From Lysobacter sp. MMG2 (GTDB lineage: Bacteria; Pseudomonadota; Gammaproteobacteria; Xanthomonadales; Xanthomonadaceae): a stretch of DNA of 64,000 nt. Made by a program: the position numbers and the translations under genes. Below, piece after piece: positions 1-8,412 of the stretch. Location: NCBI RefSeq assembly GCF_016735495.2, contig NZ_JAERQY020000001.1:868001-932000 (forward strand), read 5' to 3'. The notes under the pieces were generated by a model. It did no database searches. It had not been told where the DNA came from and was given only the letters and a program-made list of their open reading frames with translations. Each line of letters opens with the position of its first letter. The first letter of the stretch is position 1.

Positions 1-300
1 TGGGTCGCGTTGCCGGGCATCGGCCCGTGGACGGCGCAGTACATCGCGCTGCGGGCGCTGGGCCATCCGGATGCGTTTCCTGTGGAGGATCTCGTCCTGC
101 AGAAGGCGCTGCCGGCCGACGGCACGCGCATGACCGCGAAGGCACTGGGCGCGCGTGCGCAAGCATGGAGCCCGTGGCGCGGCTACGCGGTGATCCACCT
201 GTGGCGCGACTGCGTGCCGACACCGGTCGCGCGCGCGGAGAAGCCCGCGCGCAAAACACGCACGGCGCGCAGCGATACCCGCGTAGAGGCGACCGCATGA
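1..300 (+). CDS. DNA-3-methyladenine glycosylase II (AlkA type), C-terminal part only
   Basis: Only the last 99 codons lie in the window; the reading frame is open at base 1. The fragment begins with a helix-hairpin-helix (LPGIGPWTAQYIALRAL, residues 4-20 of the fragment), which binds DNA in HhH-GPD base-excision glycosylases. The Asp at bases 88-90 in FPVEDLVL aligns with the catalytic Asp of AlkA. A basic tail rich in Arg and Lys follows. The family removes alkylated purines from DNA. The gene overlaps ogt by ATGA, so the two are translationally coupled alkylation-repair genes. The missing N-terminus may carry Ada-like domains, as in many relatives; this cannot be seen here. Confidence 0.85.
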   Translation, partial: WVALPGIGPWTAQYIALRALGHPDAFPVEDLVLQKALPADGTRMTAKALGARAQAWSPWRGYAVIHLWRDCVPTPVARAEKPARKTRTARSDTRVEATA

Positions 301-800
301 CGATCCGCTACGCGCACGTGCCCAGCCCGGTCGGCCCGTTGCTGCTCGCGGCGAGCGACGAAGGGCTGCATCTGATCGAGTTCCAGAACCCGCGTCATCC
401 CATGGCGCACTGCGCGCAATGGGAGGCACGCGAGTGCGACGTGATCCGCCTGGCGGCGCATCAACTGGGCGAGTATTTCGACGGCGCGCGACATGCGTTC
501 GATCTTCCGCTCGCGCCGCGCGGCACGCCGTTCCAGCTTTCGGTGTGGCACACGCTGGACTCGATTCCCTACGGAGCGACGATCAGCTACGCGCAACTGG
601 CGCAGCGCGTGGGCCGTCCGTCGGCGATGCGCGCCGTGGGCGCGGCGAACGGCCGCAATCCCCTGCCGATCGTGCTGCCCTGCCATCGCGTGATCGGCAG
701 CGATGGCAGCCTGACCGGGTTCGGCGGCGGATTGCCGACGAAGGAGTATCTGCTGCGGATGGAAGGGGCGTTGCCGGTGGCGGTGGATCTGTTTGGCTGA
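297..800 (+). CDS. ogt: Methylated-DNA--protein-cysteine methyltransferase
   Basis: This 167-residue protein repairs O6-methylguanine by moving the alkyl group irreversibly to its own cysteine. The active-site motif LPCHRVIG is present with Cys129, preceded by the DNA-binding helix and Arg finger region around SAMRAVGAANGRNPLPI. Length fits the Ogt type with a short N-terminal domain and no Ada domain. The start ATG at 297 overlaps the stop of the upstream glycosylase gene (ATGA), which decides the start and indicates one alkylation-repair operon. It ends just before a perfect inverted repeat that separates it from the convergent hutF. Confidence 0.95.
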   Translation: MTIRYAHVPSPVGPLLLAASDEGLHLIEFQNPRHPMAHCAQWEARECDVIRLAAHQLGEYFDGARHAFDLPLAPRGTPFQLSVWHTLDSIPYGATISYAQLAQRVGRPSAMRAVGAANGRNPLPIVLPCHRVIGSDGSLTGFGGGLPTKEYLLRMEGALPVAVDLFG

Positions 801-807
801 GAAGTTC

Positions 808-878
808 CCTTCTCCCCTTGCGGGAGAAGGTGGCGCGCAGCGCCGGCTTCGGGCACCTTCTCCCGCAAGGGGAGAAGG
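808..878. repeat. Dispersed palindrome, family A, copy 1
   Basis: A perfect 25-bp inverted repeat (808-832 and 854-878) with a 21-bp loop. The arm contains CTTCTCCCCTTGCGGGAGAA. The same arm recurs near 46.06-46.19 kb and 58.95-59.09 kb. It fills the gap between the convergent ogt and hutF genes and could act as a bidirectional terminator, but it has no T-run. Confidence 0.8.
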
Positions 879-893
879 AAAAGCGCTCTGCGA

Positions 894-2243
894 TCACTCC
901 GCCATCAAGCGCGCCATCGCCTCGCGATAGCGTTGCGCGATCGCGTGGCGTTGCAGGTGCGCACCGCCCTCCACCACGCGCCTGCCGCCCACGTACGCCT
1001 CGCGCACGAGCGGACGATTGCCGCTGAAGATCCAGCGGTCGACCGCATCTTCGGCCTTCAATCCGTACAACGCCGGTGCATCGGTGTCGAGCACCACCGC
1101 ATCGGCATACTCGCCCGTCGCGAACGTGCCGATCGCATGGCCCGTCGAATTCCTAGCGCTGCGTGCGACATCGCGCAGCAGCGTTTCGCCCACGCTCGGC
1201 GAGTCCGCGCGCACGGCGATGTTGCGATGGCGCGTGGACAGGCGCTGGCCGTATTCCAGCCAGCGCAGCTCCTCCACCGGGGAGACGGAGATGTGCGAGT
1301 CCGAACCCACGCCCCAGCGGCCGCCTGCATCCAGGTAATCGCGCAGCGGGAACAGGCCGTCGCCGAGGTTGGCCTCGGTGGTCGGGCAGATCGCCACGGT
1401 CGCGCCGCTGCGCGCGATGCCCTGCGTTTCCGCAGCCGTGAGGTGCGTGGCGTGAACCAGCGTCCAACGCGCATCGACCGCGGCGTTGTCGAGCAGCCAC
1501 TCCACCGGACGGGCGTTGCGCAGGGCCAAGCAGTCCTGCACTTCGCCGATCTGCTCGGCGATGTGGATGTGCACCGGCATCGCGGGCGGCAGGGCGTCGA
1601 GCACCGTGCGCATCGCCTGCGGCGGCACCGCGCGCAGGCTGTGCAGCGCGCAGCCGACATGCAGCGACGGGCCGACGTCCTCGCACAGGGTTTCGATCAG
1701 GCGCAGGTAGGCGTCGACGTCATGGCCGAAGCGGCGCTGGCGTTCGCCCAGCACGCGGCCGTCGAAGCCGCCGGTCATGTAGAGCACGGGCAGCAGCGTC
1801 AGCCGGATGCCCGCATCGCGGGCGGCGGCGATCAGCGCGCGCGACATCGCGGCCGGGTCGTCGTAGGGGCGACCGTCGGGCGCGTGGTGCAAGTAGTGGA
1901 ACTCGCACACCGTCGTGTAGCCGGCTTCCAGCATCTCAACGTAGAGCTGCGCAGCCACCGCCTGCAGCAGCTCCGGCGTGAACCGCGCGGCGAAGCGGTA
2001 CATGGTCTCGCGCCAGGTCCAGAAGGAGTCTTCCGGGTTCGTCTGGCGTTCGGCCAGACCGGCCATGGCGCGCTGGAACGCATGCGAGTGCAGGTTCGCC
2101 ACCCCCGGCACGATCCAGCTGGCGCTGGCGGTGGGCTCGGCCGACTCGATGGCGCGGATGCGGCCATGGTCGTCGATGTCGAAGCCGGCGTCGGGGCGCC
2201 AGCCGTCGGGGGTCCAGAGCATCGCGGCGTCGAGGGTCTTCAT
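894..2243 (-). CDS. hutF: Formimidoylglutamate deiminase
   Basis: HutF hydrolyses N-formimidoyl-L-glutamate to N-formyl-L-glutamate and ammonia in the five-step histidine degradation route. The 449-residue protein is an amidohydrolase-superfamily TIM barrel. The metal site is visible as NLHSHAFQRAM (His52, His54), a VHATH strand, and GSDSHISVSPVEEL near residue 320 carrying the metal-binding Asp. CPTTEANLGDG is typical of HutF. Length equals the usual 450 or so. It is divergent from hutI with a 94-bp gap. No hutH, hutU, hutG or hutC is in the window, so the rest of the pathway must lie elsewhere. No clear ribosome site precedes the ATG. Confidence 0.93.
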   Translation of the reverse strand: MKTLDAAMLWTPDGWRPDAGFDIDDHGRIRAIESAEPTASASWIVPGVANLHSHAFQRAMAGLAERQTNPEDSFWTWRETMYRFAARFTPELLQAVAAQLYVEMLEAGYTTVCEFHYLHHAPDGRPYDDPAAMSRALIAAARDAGIRLTLLPVLYMTGGFDGRVLGERQRRFGHDVDAYLRLIETLCEDVGPSLHVGCALHSLRAVPPQAMRTVLDALPPAMPVHIHIAEQIGEVQDCLALRNARPVEWLLDNAAVDARWTLVHATHLTAAETQGIARSGATVAICPTTEANLGDGLFPLRDYLDAGGRWGVGSDSHISVSPVEELRWLEYGQRLSTRHRNIAVRADSPSVGETLLRDVARSARNSTGHAIGTFATGEYADAVVLDTDAPALYGLKAEDAVDRWIFSGNRPLVREAYVGGRRVVEGGAHLQRHAIAQRYREAMARLMAE

Positions 2244-2325
2244 GCCGGCATTGTCGCCCGAGGGCGCGCTCGTGACGATCCTTCCGCCGATGCCCGGCGG
2301 CGATCCGGCCGGCCCGTGGCCCGGC

Positions 2326-2331
2326 TAGAAT
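2326..2331 (+). promoter_or_regulatory. -10 box TAGAAT of hutI, leaderless arrangement
   Basis: TAGAAT ends 6 bp before the hutI ATG at 2338, so transcription would begin at or within a base or two of the start codon. There is no Shine-Dalgarno sequence in the gap. The same hexamer sits 7 bp before lpxH. Confidence 0.5.
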
Positions 2332-2337
2332 CCCGTC

Positions 2338-3564
2338 ATGACCTCCAACGCGCATACAGCCTGGGACGGGCTGATCCTCGGTGCTTCGCTCGCCACGCTC
2401 GATGCGCCGCAGGGGTATGCGGACGTCCTGGATGGCGCGATCGCCTGGAAAGACGACACGCTGACCTTCGTCGGACCGCGCTCCGCCCTGCCCGACACGC
2501 CGCAGCGGCTGGCGCGCGAGGTGATCGAGAGCAAGGGCTGGATCACGCCCGGGCTGGTGGACTGCCATACGCATCTGGTCTTCGCCGGCGATCGCGCACG
2601 TGAGTTCGAACTGCGCCTGCTCGGCGCCAGCTACGAGGACATCGCCCGCTCCGGTGGCGGCATCCTCTCGACGGTGCGCGCCACGCGAGCGGCCGACGAA
2701 GGCGAACTGCTGCGACAGTCGCTGCCGCGCGCGCATGCGCTCATCGCCGACGGCACGACCACGCTGGAGATCAAGTCCGGCTACGGCCTGGACTTCGAGA
2801 ACGAACGCAAGATGCTGCGCGTGGCGCGGCGCCTGGAGCAGCTCGGGATCGGCGTGCGCACCACGTATCTGGCCGCGCACGCATTGCCGCCGGAGTTCGC
2901 CGGTCGCGCCGACGACTACATCGATGCGGCGATCGAATGGCTGCCGCGCCTGCATGCCGAAGGGCTGGTCGATGCGGTGGACGCGTTCTGCGAGGGCATC
3001 GGCTTCACGCCGGAACAGACGCGCCGCATGTTCGACGCCGCGCGTGCGCTGGGTCTGCCGGTGAAGCTGCATGCCGACCAGCTCAGCGACCTGGGCGGCG
3101 GCGCGCTGGCGGCAGCGTTCGATGGGCTGTCGGCGGACCATGTCGAACACACCAGCGACGAGAGCGTGCGCGCGATGGCGCAGCGCGGCACCGTCGCGGT
3201 GCTGCTTCCCGGTGCGTACCACGTGCTGCGCGAAACGAAGCTGCCGCCACTGGACACCTTCCGTGCGCACGGCGTGCCGATGGCGGTGGCCACCGACTGC
3301 AATCCGGGCACTTCGCCGCTGCAGTCGCTGCGCCACGCGATGCAGCTGGCGTGCACGCACTTCCGTCTCACGCCCGAAGAAGCCCTGCGCGGCGCCACGG
3401 TCAACGCCGCGCGCGCCCTGGGCCTGCACGATCGCGGCGTGCTGCGCGTGGGCGCGCGCGCCGACTTCGTGCTCTGGAACATCGGCCACCCGGCCGAACT
3501 GTGCTACTGGCTCGGCGGCCGCCTCGCGCAGGCCGTCCATGCCGGCGGGCATCGCGTCACTTGA
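2338..3564 (+). CDS. hutI: Imidazolonepropionase
   Basis: HutI hydrolyses 4-imidazolone-5-propanoate to N-formimidoylglutamate, the step just before HutF. The 408-residue amidohydrolase has the metal motif [12 protein letters not shown] (His77, His79), the substrate loop [13 protein letters not shown], the KSGYGLD motif, LHADQ, and [10 protein letters not shown] with the metal Asp near the C-terminus, all standard for HutI. The start follows a TAGAAT box by only 6 bp and has no ribosome-binding site, which suggests leaderless translation. It is divergent from hutF; the M19 dipeptidase gene follows by 26 bp and is probably cotranscribed. Confidence 0.95.
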   Translation: MTSNAHTAWDGLILGASLATLDAPQGYADVLDGAIAWKDDTLTFVGPRSALPDTPQRLAREVIESKGWITPGLVDCHTHLVFAGDRAREFELRLLGASYEDIARSGGGILSTVRATRAADEGELLRQSLPRAHALIADGTTTLEIKSGYGLDFENERKMLRVARRLEQLGIGVRTTYLAAHALPPEFAGRADDYIDAAIEWLPRLHAEGLVDAVDAFCEGIGFTPEQTRRMFDAARALGLPVKLHADQLSDLGGGALAAAFDGLSADHVEHTSDESVRAMAQRGTVAVLLPGAYHVLRETKLPPLDTFRAHGVPMAVATDCNPGTSPLQSLRHAMQLACTHFRLTPEEALRGATVNAARALGLHDRGVLRVGARADFVLWNIGHPAELCYWLGGRLAQAVHAGGHRVT

Positions 3565-3590
3565 AGCTTCACTTTCCACGGGGAAACAAC

Positions 3591-4790
3591 ATGCGTTTTC
3601 GCTTCGCCGCTCTGGGCCTGTCGCTGTCGCTGGCCGCCATTCCCGCCTCCGCCGCAAGCGACGCCGCGCAGCGGCTCGCGCACGACGCGATCATCGTCGA
3701 CACGCACATCGATGCGCCGAGCATGCTGCTCTCGCATTGGGACGACCTGGGCGTGGCGACGCCGGGCAAGGAGTTCGACTACCCGCGCGCACGCCAGGGC
3801 GGGCTCGACGTGGCGTTCATGTCGATCTACACCTCGCCCGACGAAGACGCCGCCGGCACCGCGTGGCAGAAGGCGAACACGCAGATCGACGCGGTCGAGG
3901 CGATGGTGGGACGTCATCCGGACAAGTTCGCGATCCTGCGTTCGCCCGCCGATCTGGAGAGACTGCGCAAGGGCGGCCGCGTGCTGCTGACGCCGGGCAT
4001 GGAGAACGGCGCGCCGATCGGCGACGACCTTTCCAAGCTGGCAGCGCTGCAGGCGCGCGGCGTGCGTTACATCACCCTCGCCCACAGCGCGAACAACCGC
4101 ATCGCCGATTCGTCCTACGCGCGCGACAAGAAGTGGGGCGGACTGAGCCCATTCGGCGAGCAGGTCGTGGCCGAGATGAACCGGCTCGGCATCATGGTGG
4201 ACGTCTCGCACATCTCCGACGACGCCGTGCGCGACGTGCTACGCGTCACCGACGTGCCGGTGATCGCCAGCCATTCGGGCATGCGCCACTTCACGCAGGG
4301 CTTCGAGCGCAACATCAGCGATGAGCTCGCGCTCGCGGTGGCGAAGGAAGGCGGCGTGGTGCAGTTGGTGTTCGGCACCGGCTTCGTCAATCCGCAGGCG
4401 GCATCGGACACGCAGGCGTACTTCATCGCGGAGGCGGCGTTCGACCAGGAGAACGCGAAGCTCGCCGCCGCGGGCAAGCCGGTGAAGTCGAAGGACGCGT
4501 TCGACAAGGAATGGGAGCTCGCGCATCCGTCGCCGGAAACGCACATCGATGCGGTGCTGGACCAGATCGACTACGCGGTGAAGCTGATCGGCGTGGACCA
4601 CGTCGGCATCGGTTCGGACTTCGACGGCGTCAGCGGCCACCTGCCGGTGGAGCTGCGTTCGGTGGCCGACTATCCGAACCTGGTCGAAGGCCTGCAGAAG
4701 CGCGGTCATTCCGACGCGGACATCCGCAAGATCCTCGGCGGCAACCTGCTGCGCGTGTGGACGCAGGTGGAGAAGGCGGCCAAGCGCTGA
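3591..4790 (+). CDS. Periplasmic membrane-type dipeptidase (peptidase family M19)
   Basis: A 399-residue zinc dipeptidase related to renal dipeptidase. It begins with a signal peptide (MRFRFAALGLSLSLAAIPASA) and likely cleavage near residue 21. The binuclear zinc ligands are visible as DTHID (His39, Asp41), a Glu in GMENGAPIG, SHSGMRHF and the C-terminal GIGSDFDGV signature. Family members cleave a wide range of dipeptides, including some D-amino-acid and cysteinyl-glycine substrates. It lies 26 bp downstream of hutI, which would link peptide breakdown to histidine use if the two are cotranscribed. A strong intrinsic terminator follows. Confidence 0.92.
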   Translation: MRFRFAALGLSLSLAAIPASAASDAAQRLAHDAIIVDTHIDAPSMLLSHWDDLGVATPGKEFDYPRARQGGLDVAFMSIYTSPDEDAAGTAWQKANTQIDAVEAMVGRHPDKFAILRSPADLERLRKGGRVLLTPGMENGAPIGDDLSKLAALQARGVRYITLAHSANNRIADSSYARDKKWGGLSPFGEQVVAEMNRLGIMVDVSHISDDAVRDVLRVTDVPVIASHSGMRHFTQGFERNISDELALAVAKEGGVVQLVFGTGFVNPQAASDTQAYFIAEAAFDQENAKLAAAGKPVKSKDAFDKEWELAHPSPETHIDAVLDQIDYAVKLIGVDHVGIGSDFDGVSGHLPVELRSVADYPNLVEGLQKRGHSDADIRKILGGNLLRVWTQVEKAAKR

Positions 4791-4820
4791 CGGGCCGCCT
4801 CCCGGCGCCGGAAAAACAAA

Positions 4821-4845
4821 AGCCCCGCCAAGGCGGGGCTTTTTT
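4821..4845 (+). terminator. Intrinsic terminator after the M19 dipeptidase gene
   Basis: AGCCCCGCC pairs with GGCGGGGCT (4821-4829 and 4832-4840) and is followed by six T. An A-rich run on the other side (4812-4820) means it may also end transcription of the convergent THX gene. Confidence 0.9.
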
Positions 4846-4876
4846 GCGGCACAGGCGGGAGGTCCCGCCGGAGCGC

Positions 4877-5065
4877 TTACTCCTTGGTGGCAGCCTTCTT
4901 CACCGCGACCTTCTTGGCGGCCGGGGCCTTGGCCACGGTCTTGGTCGCCTTCTTCGCGACCGGGGCGGCGGCGGTGCCGGCGGCCTTGGTCGTGGCCTTG
5001 CGGGCATTGCCGTAGCTGGAGTTGTAGCGCTTGCCCTTGGCGGTCTTGCGGTCGCCCTTGCCCAT
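4877..5065 (-). CDS. 30S ribosomal protein THX family, Lys/Ala-rich
   Basis: A 62-residue very basic protein. The N-terminal MGKGDRKTAKGKRYNSSYGN is the conserved part of THX-like small-subunit proteins; the rest is a low-complexity Lys/Ala/Pro tail (AAPVAKKATKT and similar repeats) like the tails seen in Xanthomonad versions. The start at 5065 is preceded by AGGAG with a 7-base spacer; an in-frame ATG ten codons upstream has no such site. It may bind the 30S subunit. The identification rests on the first 20 residues, so an alternative is a histone-like basic protein. Confidence 0.7.
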   Translation of the reverse strand: MGKGDRKTAKGKRYNSSYGNARKATTKAAGTAAAPVAKKATKTVAKAPAAKKVAVKKAATKE

Positions 5066-5219
5066 GTTCTGCTCCTGAACTGTCCAAATCCGCACGGGGT
5101 GCGGGGGTTACGAGATTACTGCGGTCGCTTCGCGCGAGGCCGCGCAGTCTACCACGCGGGAGCCTCTGCCCGTTCCGCCGCACACACCTCTCCCACTGGG
5201 CCTCGCCTGGAACGGCGAA

Positions 5220-5630
5220 TCAGTGCGCGCAGGTGGCGTCGTGCACGTGGCCGTGGTTCAGGCGCAGGTTCGCCAGATGGGCCAGGCCCACGAGCGTGCC
5301 GCCGAAGGTCATTGCGATCGCATGCGGAATCACGCTCTGGTGCAGTGGCTGGTACAGCACGCCGAACCACAGGATCGCCAGCCCCGGCACCATCAGCGAC
5401 AGCGCTTGCACGGCGCGATGTCGGCGGTAGCCCCAGAACATGCTGAACAGCCCCAGCCCAGTGGCGAACAGAACGAAGGCTTCCTCGAACCCCGTGCCCA
5501 GCCATGCCGCGACGCCCAGCGACGGCAGCACGGCGATCACCAGCGGCAGCAGCGCGCAATGGATCGCGCACAGCAAGGAGCCGAAGGCACCGATGCGGTC
5601 GAGCAGGCTGCGGGGGCGAAGAGGCGGCAT
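5220..5630 (-). CDS. MerC-domain inner-membrane protein
   Basis: A 136-residue protein with about four hydrophobic segments. The N-terminal DRIGAFGSLLCAIHCALLPL contains the Cys-x-x-x-Cys-type metal motif region of MerC (cysteine next to Ala-Ile-His-Cys). The C-terminus ends in a metal-binding tail, NHGHVHDATCAH. MerC proteins carry Hg(II) in mer operons, but no other mer gene is here. The gene is divergent from a His-rich TonB receptor and both flank a perfect Zur-type palindrome, so a role in zinc (or general soft-metal) handling is more likely than mercury resistance. That role is inferred. Confidence 0.75.
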   Translation of the reverse strand: MPPLRPRSLLDRIGAFGSLLCAIHCALLPLVIAVLPSLGVAAWLGTGFEEAFVLFATGLGLFSMFWGYRRHRAVQALSLMVPGLAILWFGVLYQPLHQSVIPHAIAMTFGGTLVGLAHLANLRLNHGHVHDATCAH

Positions 5631-5667
5631 GGAGGCGTGACTTTCGGGAGGGTGCGGAATCCGTTTC

Positions 5668-5680
5668 GTTATAATATAAC
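5668..5680. promoter_or_regulatory. Zur box between merC-like and TonB receptor genes
   Basis: GTTATAATATAAC is a palindrome with one central base and matches the core of the gammaproteobacterial Zur operator (GTTATANTATAAC). It lies 38 bp before the receptor ATG and 38 bp before the merC-like ATG, so one operator can control both. A zur gene is 5 kb downstream. Confidence 0.8.
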
Positions 5681-5717
5681 ATTACGCAACTTCCGCCACC
5701 CCACTCTACCTCGACCG

Positions 5718-7883
5718 ATGCCAAAGCGCTCGCTGACCCGCCGACTTCCCCTGGTGCTCGCCCTCGCCGCCGCGCTGCCCCTGGCCGCGCAGGCCGATGA
5801 CCAGGACCACGCCCATCAGCCCACCGACCTGGCCGGCGTGGAGGTCAAGGCGACGCCGCTGGTCGGCACGGCCGAGGATCTGGTCCGGCCGGTCGAGGTC
5901 CTGGCCGGAGAACGGCTCGACGAAGTCAAGGCGAACTCCCTGGGCGAGACCGTCGGCAAACTGCCCGGCGTGCAGTCCTCGTACTTCGGTCCTGGCGTCG
6001 GGCGGCCGATCGTGCGCGGCTTCGACGGCGCCCGCGTGCAGGTGCTGAGCGACGGCCTGGGCTCGGGCGACGTCTCCACCGTCAGTGTCGATCACGCGGT
6101 CACGCTGGAGCCGTTCCTGGCCGACCAGATCGAAGTGCTCAAAGGCCCGGCCACCCTGCTCTACGGCAGCGGCGCGATCGGCGGCGCCGTGAACGTGGTC
6201 GACGGCCGCATTCCCGAGGCAGTGACCGACCAGCCCCTGCAAGGCCGTGCCGAACTGCGCGGCAACACCGTCAACGACGAAAAGACCGGCATGTTCCGCA
6301 TGGATGGCACGTCGGCTTCGGGCAATTTCGTCTTCCACATCGATGGCCTGCATCGCGAGACCGGCGATTACGACATCCCCAACTACCCGGAAAGCCGCGA
6401 GCTGATGGCGCGCGAAGGCGAAACGCCGGACCCGGCCACGAAGGGCACGCTGCCCAACAGCTTCGTGCGCACCGACAGCGGCGCGCTGGGCGTGAGCTGG
6501 ATCGGCGAGCGCGGTTTCCTGGGCGTGGGCGCAAGCCTGTTCGACACGCGCTACGGCGTGCCCGCCGGCGCCCACGAACACGGGGACGACCACGCCCACG
6601 AAGGCGAGGAACCCGCGCACGAGGAAGAAGGCCCGGTCACCATCGGCATGACGCAACACCGTTATGAAGTGCGCGGCGGCCTGGACGACCTGGGCGTGTT
6701 CAAGTCGCTGCGCGCCAAGGTCGCCCATACCGAGTACACGCACACCGAATACGAGGGCGGCGAAGCCGGCACCGTCTTCGACAACACCAGCACTGAGGGT
6801 CGCCTGGAACTGGTGCACCAGCCGCTCTGGGGCTGGAACGGCGCCGTCGGCCTGCAGTGGGCCCAGCGCGATTTCGAGGCCATCGGCGAAGAGGCGTTCG
6901 TTCCTCCGTCCAAGGGACGCGATGCGGGCCTGTTCTGGCTGGGCGAGCGCACCTTCGGCGCGATCAAGACCGAGCTGGGCGCGCGCGTGGACCAGAACAA
7001 GATCGACGTGAACGAAGCCGAGGCGATCGGGCCGGATCGCGATTTCCATACGACGAGCCTGTCGGCGGCGTTCAAGTGGGACATCAACGAAGCGTTCCAC
7101 CTTTCGTTCGGCCTGGACCGCGCGCAGCGCGCGCCAACGGCGGAAGAGCTGTATTCCAACGGCCTCCACGTCGCCACTTCGAGCATCGAACTGGGTTCGC
7201 CGCTGATGGACGAGGAAACCGCGAACCGCGCGGAGATCGGCCTGCATTGGCACGGCGGCCCGTTCAAGGCGAGCGCGTCGGTCTATCACGTGAAGTACGA
7301 CGATTTCATCTACCTGGCCGACACCGGCGTGACGGAGGACGGCAACCCCGTGCGCCTGTGGACGCAGGACGACGCGCGCTTCAACGGTGCCGAAGCCGAG
7401 GTCAACTGGAACTTCGCCGACAACGACAGCGGCAGCTGGAACCTGCGCGTGTTCGGCGACGTGGTGCGCGGCGAACTGACCGGCAGCGGGACGCGCGAAG
7501 TGAGCTTCGCGGTGCCGCATGGCGATCATGCCCACGACTACACCGTCGATCTTCCGCGCGGCGGCAACCTGCCGCGGATCGCGCCGCAGCGCCTGGGCGG
7601 CGAGGTGCGCTGGGAGCTGGGTGCTTGGCGCGCATCGCTTGGCGCGATCCGTTACGCACGCCAGGATCAAGTCGCCGCGAACGAAACGGAAACGCCCGGG
7701 TACACGCTCGTCGACGCGCACGTCGCCTGGCACAAGGACACGCCGAAGGGCAACGCGTGGGAAGTGTTCCTCGACGGCAGCAACCTGCTCGACGAGGAGG
7801 CGCGCGTGCACACCTCCTTCCTCAAGGACGTGGCGCCGCTGCCGGGGCGTGGCGTGGCATTCGGCGTGCGGGCGTTCTTCTGA
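5718..7883 (+). CDS. TonB-dependent outer-membrane receptor, ZnuD-like zinc type
   Basis: A 721-residue receptor with a signal peptide (LPLVLALAAALPLAAQA), a plug domain (about residues 45-160, with the VLKGPATLLYGSGAIGGAVN signature) and a 22-strand barrel ending in aromatic FF. There are three His-rich stretches: DDQDHAHQ just after the signal peptide, a loop at about residues 286-304 (HEHGDDHAHEGEE and on), and HGDHAHD near residue 600. Such loops are typical of zinc receptors of the ZnuD class. The Zur box directly upstream supports repression by zinc. The substrate is inferred. A terminator follows. Confidence 0.88.
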   Translation: MPKRSLTRRLPLVLALAAALPLAAQADDQDHAHQPTDLAGVEVKATPLVGTAEDLVRPVEVLAGERLDEVKANSLGETVGKLPGVQSSYFGPGVGRPIVRGFDGARVQVLSDGLGSGDVSTVSVDHAVTLEPFLADQIEVLKGPATLLYGSGAIGGAVNVVDGRIPEAVTDQPLQGRAELRGNTVNDEKTGMFRMDGTSASGNFVFHIDGLHRETGDYDIPNYPESRELMAREGETPDPATKGTLPNSFVRTDSGALGVSWIGERGFLGVGASLFDTRYGVPAGAHEHGDDHAHEGEEPAHEEEGPVTIGMTQHRYEVRGGLDDLGVFKSLRAKVAHTEYTHTEYEGGEAGTVFDNTSTEGRLELVHQPLWGWNGAVGLQWAQRDFEAIGEEAFVPPSKGRDAGLFWLGERTFGAIKTELGARVDQNKIDVNEAEAIGPDRDFHTTSLSAAFKWDINEAFHLSFGLDRAQRAPTAEELYSNGLHVATSSIELGSPLMDEETANRAEIGLHWHGGPFKASASVYHVKYDDFIYLADTGVTEDGNPVRLWTQDDARFNGAEAEVNWNFADNDSGSWNLRVFGDVVRGELTGSGTREVSFAVPHGDHAHDYTVDLPRGGNLPRIAPQRLGGEVRWELGAWRASLGAIRYARQDQVAANETETPGYTLVDAHVAWHKDTPKGNAWEVFLDGSNLLDEEARVHTSFLKDVAPLPGRGVAFGVRAFF

Positions 7884-7917
7884 CGCCCCTGCTGCGAGCG
7901 CCCTTCCCCACCTGAAC

Positions 7918-7949
7918 AGCGCCGGCCCATCGCCGGCGCTTTTCTTTTC
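7918..7949 (+). terminator. Intrinsic terminator after the TonB receptor gene
   Basis: AGCGCCGGC (7918-7926) pairs with GCCGGCGCT (7932-7940) over a 5-base loop, followed by a T-rich tract. Confidence 0.88.
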
Positions 7950-7958
7950 CGGAAATGG

Positions 7959-7970
7959 GTGTATATACAC
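7959..7970. promoter_or_regulatory. Palindrome GTGTATATACAC before marR
   Basis: A perfect 12-bp palindrome ending 4 bp before the MarR-family ATG. Its size and place fit an autoregulatory operator that also overlaps the core promoter or ribosome-binding region. MarR binding is inferred. Confidence 0.55.
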
Positions 7971-7974
7971 GCTT

Positions 7975-8412
7975 ATGGAAACCCCAGCCGCCCCCCACAG
8001 CCTGTGTACCTGCTTCCGCCTGCGCAAACTGGCGCGACAGGTAACGCAACGCTACGACCGCGAGCTGGCCCCTGCCGGCCTCAACCTCAACCAGTATTCG
8101 ATCCTGCGCCGCGCCTCGCGCACGCCGCAAACCGTGAGCGCGCTGGCACGTGAGATCGGCATGGACCGCACCACGCTCAGTCGCGACCTCAAGCCGCTCG
8201 TCACCGCCGGCTGGATCGAACTGGCCAGCAGCGACACCGACGCACGCCAGCGCCTAGTGCAGGTGAAGCCCGCCGGCAAGCGCGTGCTCGAGCGCGCGCA
8301 GCCGCTCTGGCGCAAGGCGCAGGACGACATCGACGCACGCCTGGGCGCCACGGGCGTGAACGCATTGCACACCCATCTCGACCGCGCGATGGCGCGACTG
8401 GACGCCGAATGA
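7975..8412 (+). CDS. MarR-family transcriptional regulator
   Basis: A 145-residue winged-helix protein. The recognition region TVSALAREIGMDRTTLSRDLKPLV (helix-turn-helix, about residues 57-80) and the wing SSDTDARQRLVQV are clear. Two Cys residues (LCTCFRL) lie at the start of the dimerisation helix; whether they sense oxidants is not known. The gene begins 4 bp after a perfect palindrome and overlaps the MFS gene by ATGA, so it most likely represses its own operon (marR-MFS-cupin) until a small toxic ligand binds. Confidence 0.88.
   Translation: METPAAPHSLCTCFRLRKLARQVTQRYDRELAPAGLNLNQYSILRRASRTPQTVSALAREIGMDRTTLSRDLKPLVTAGWIELASSDTDARQRLVQVKPAGKRVLERAQPLWRKAQDDIDARLGATGVNALHTHLDRAMARLDAE

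Noticed and set aside
5220-5630. A mercury-resistance operon
   Set aside because: Only a MerC-like gene is found; no merR, merT, merP or merA. The Zur box points to zinc.
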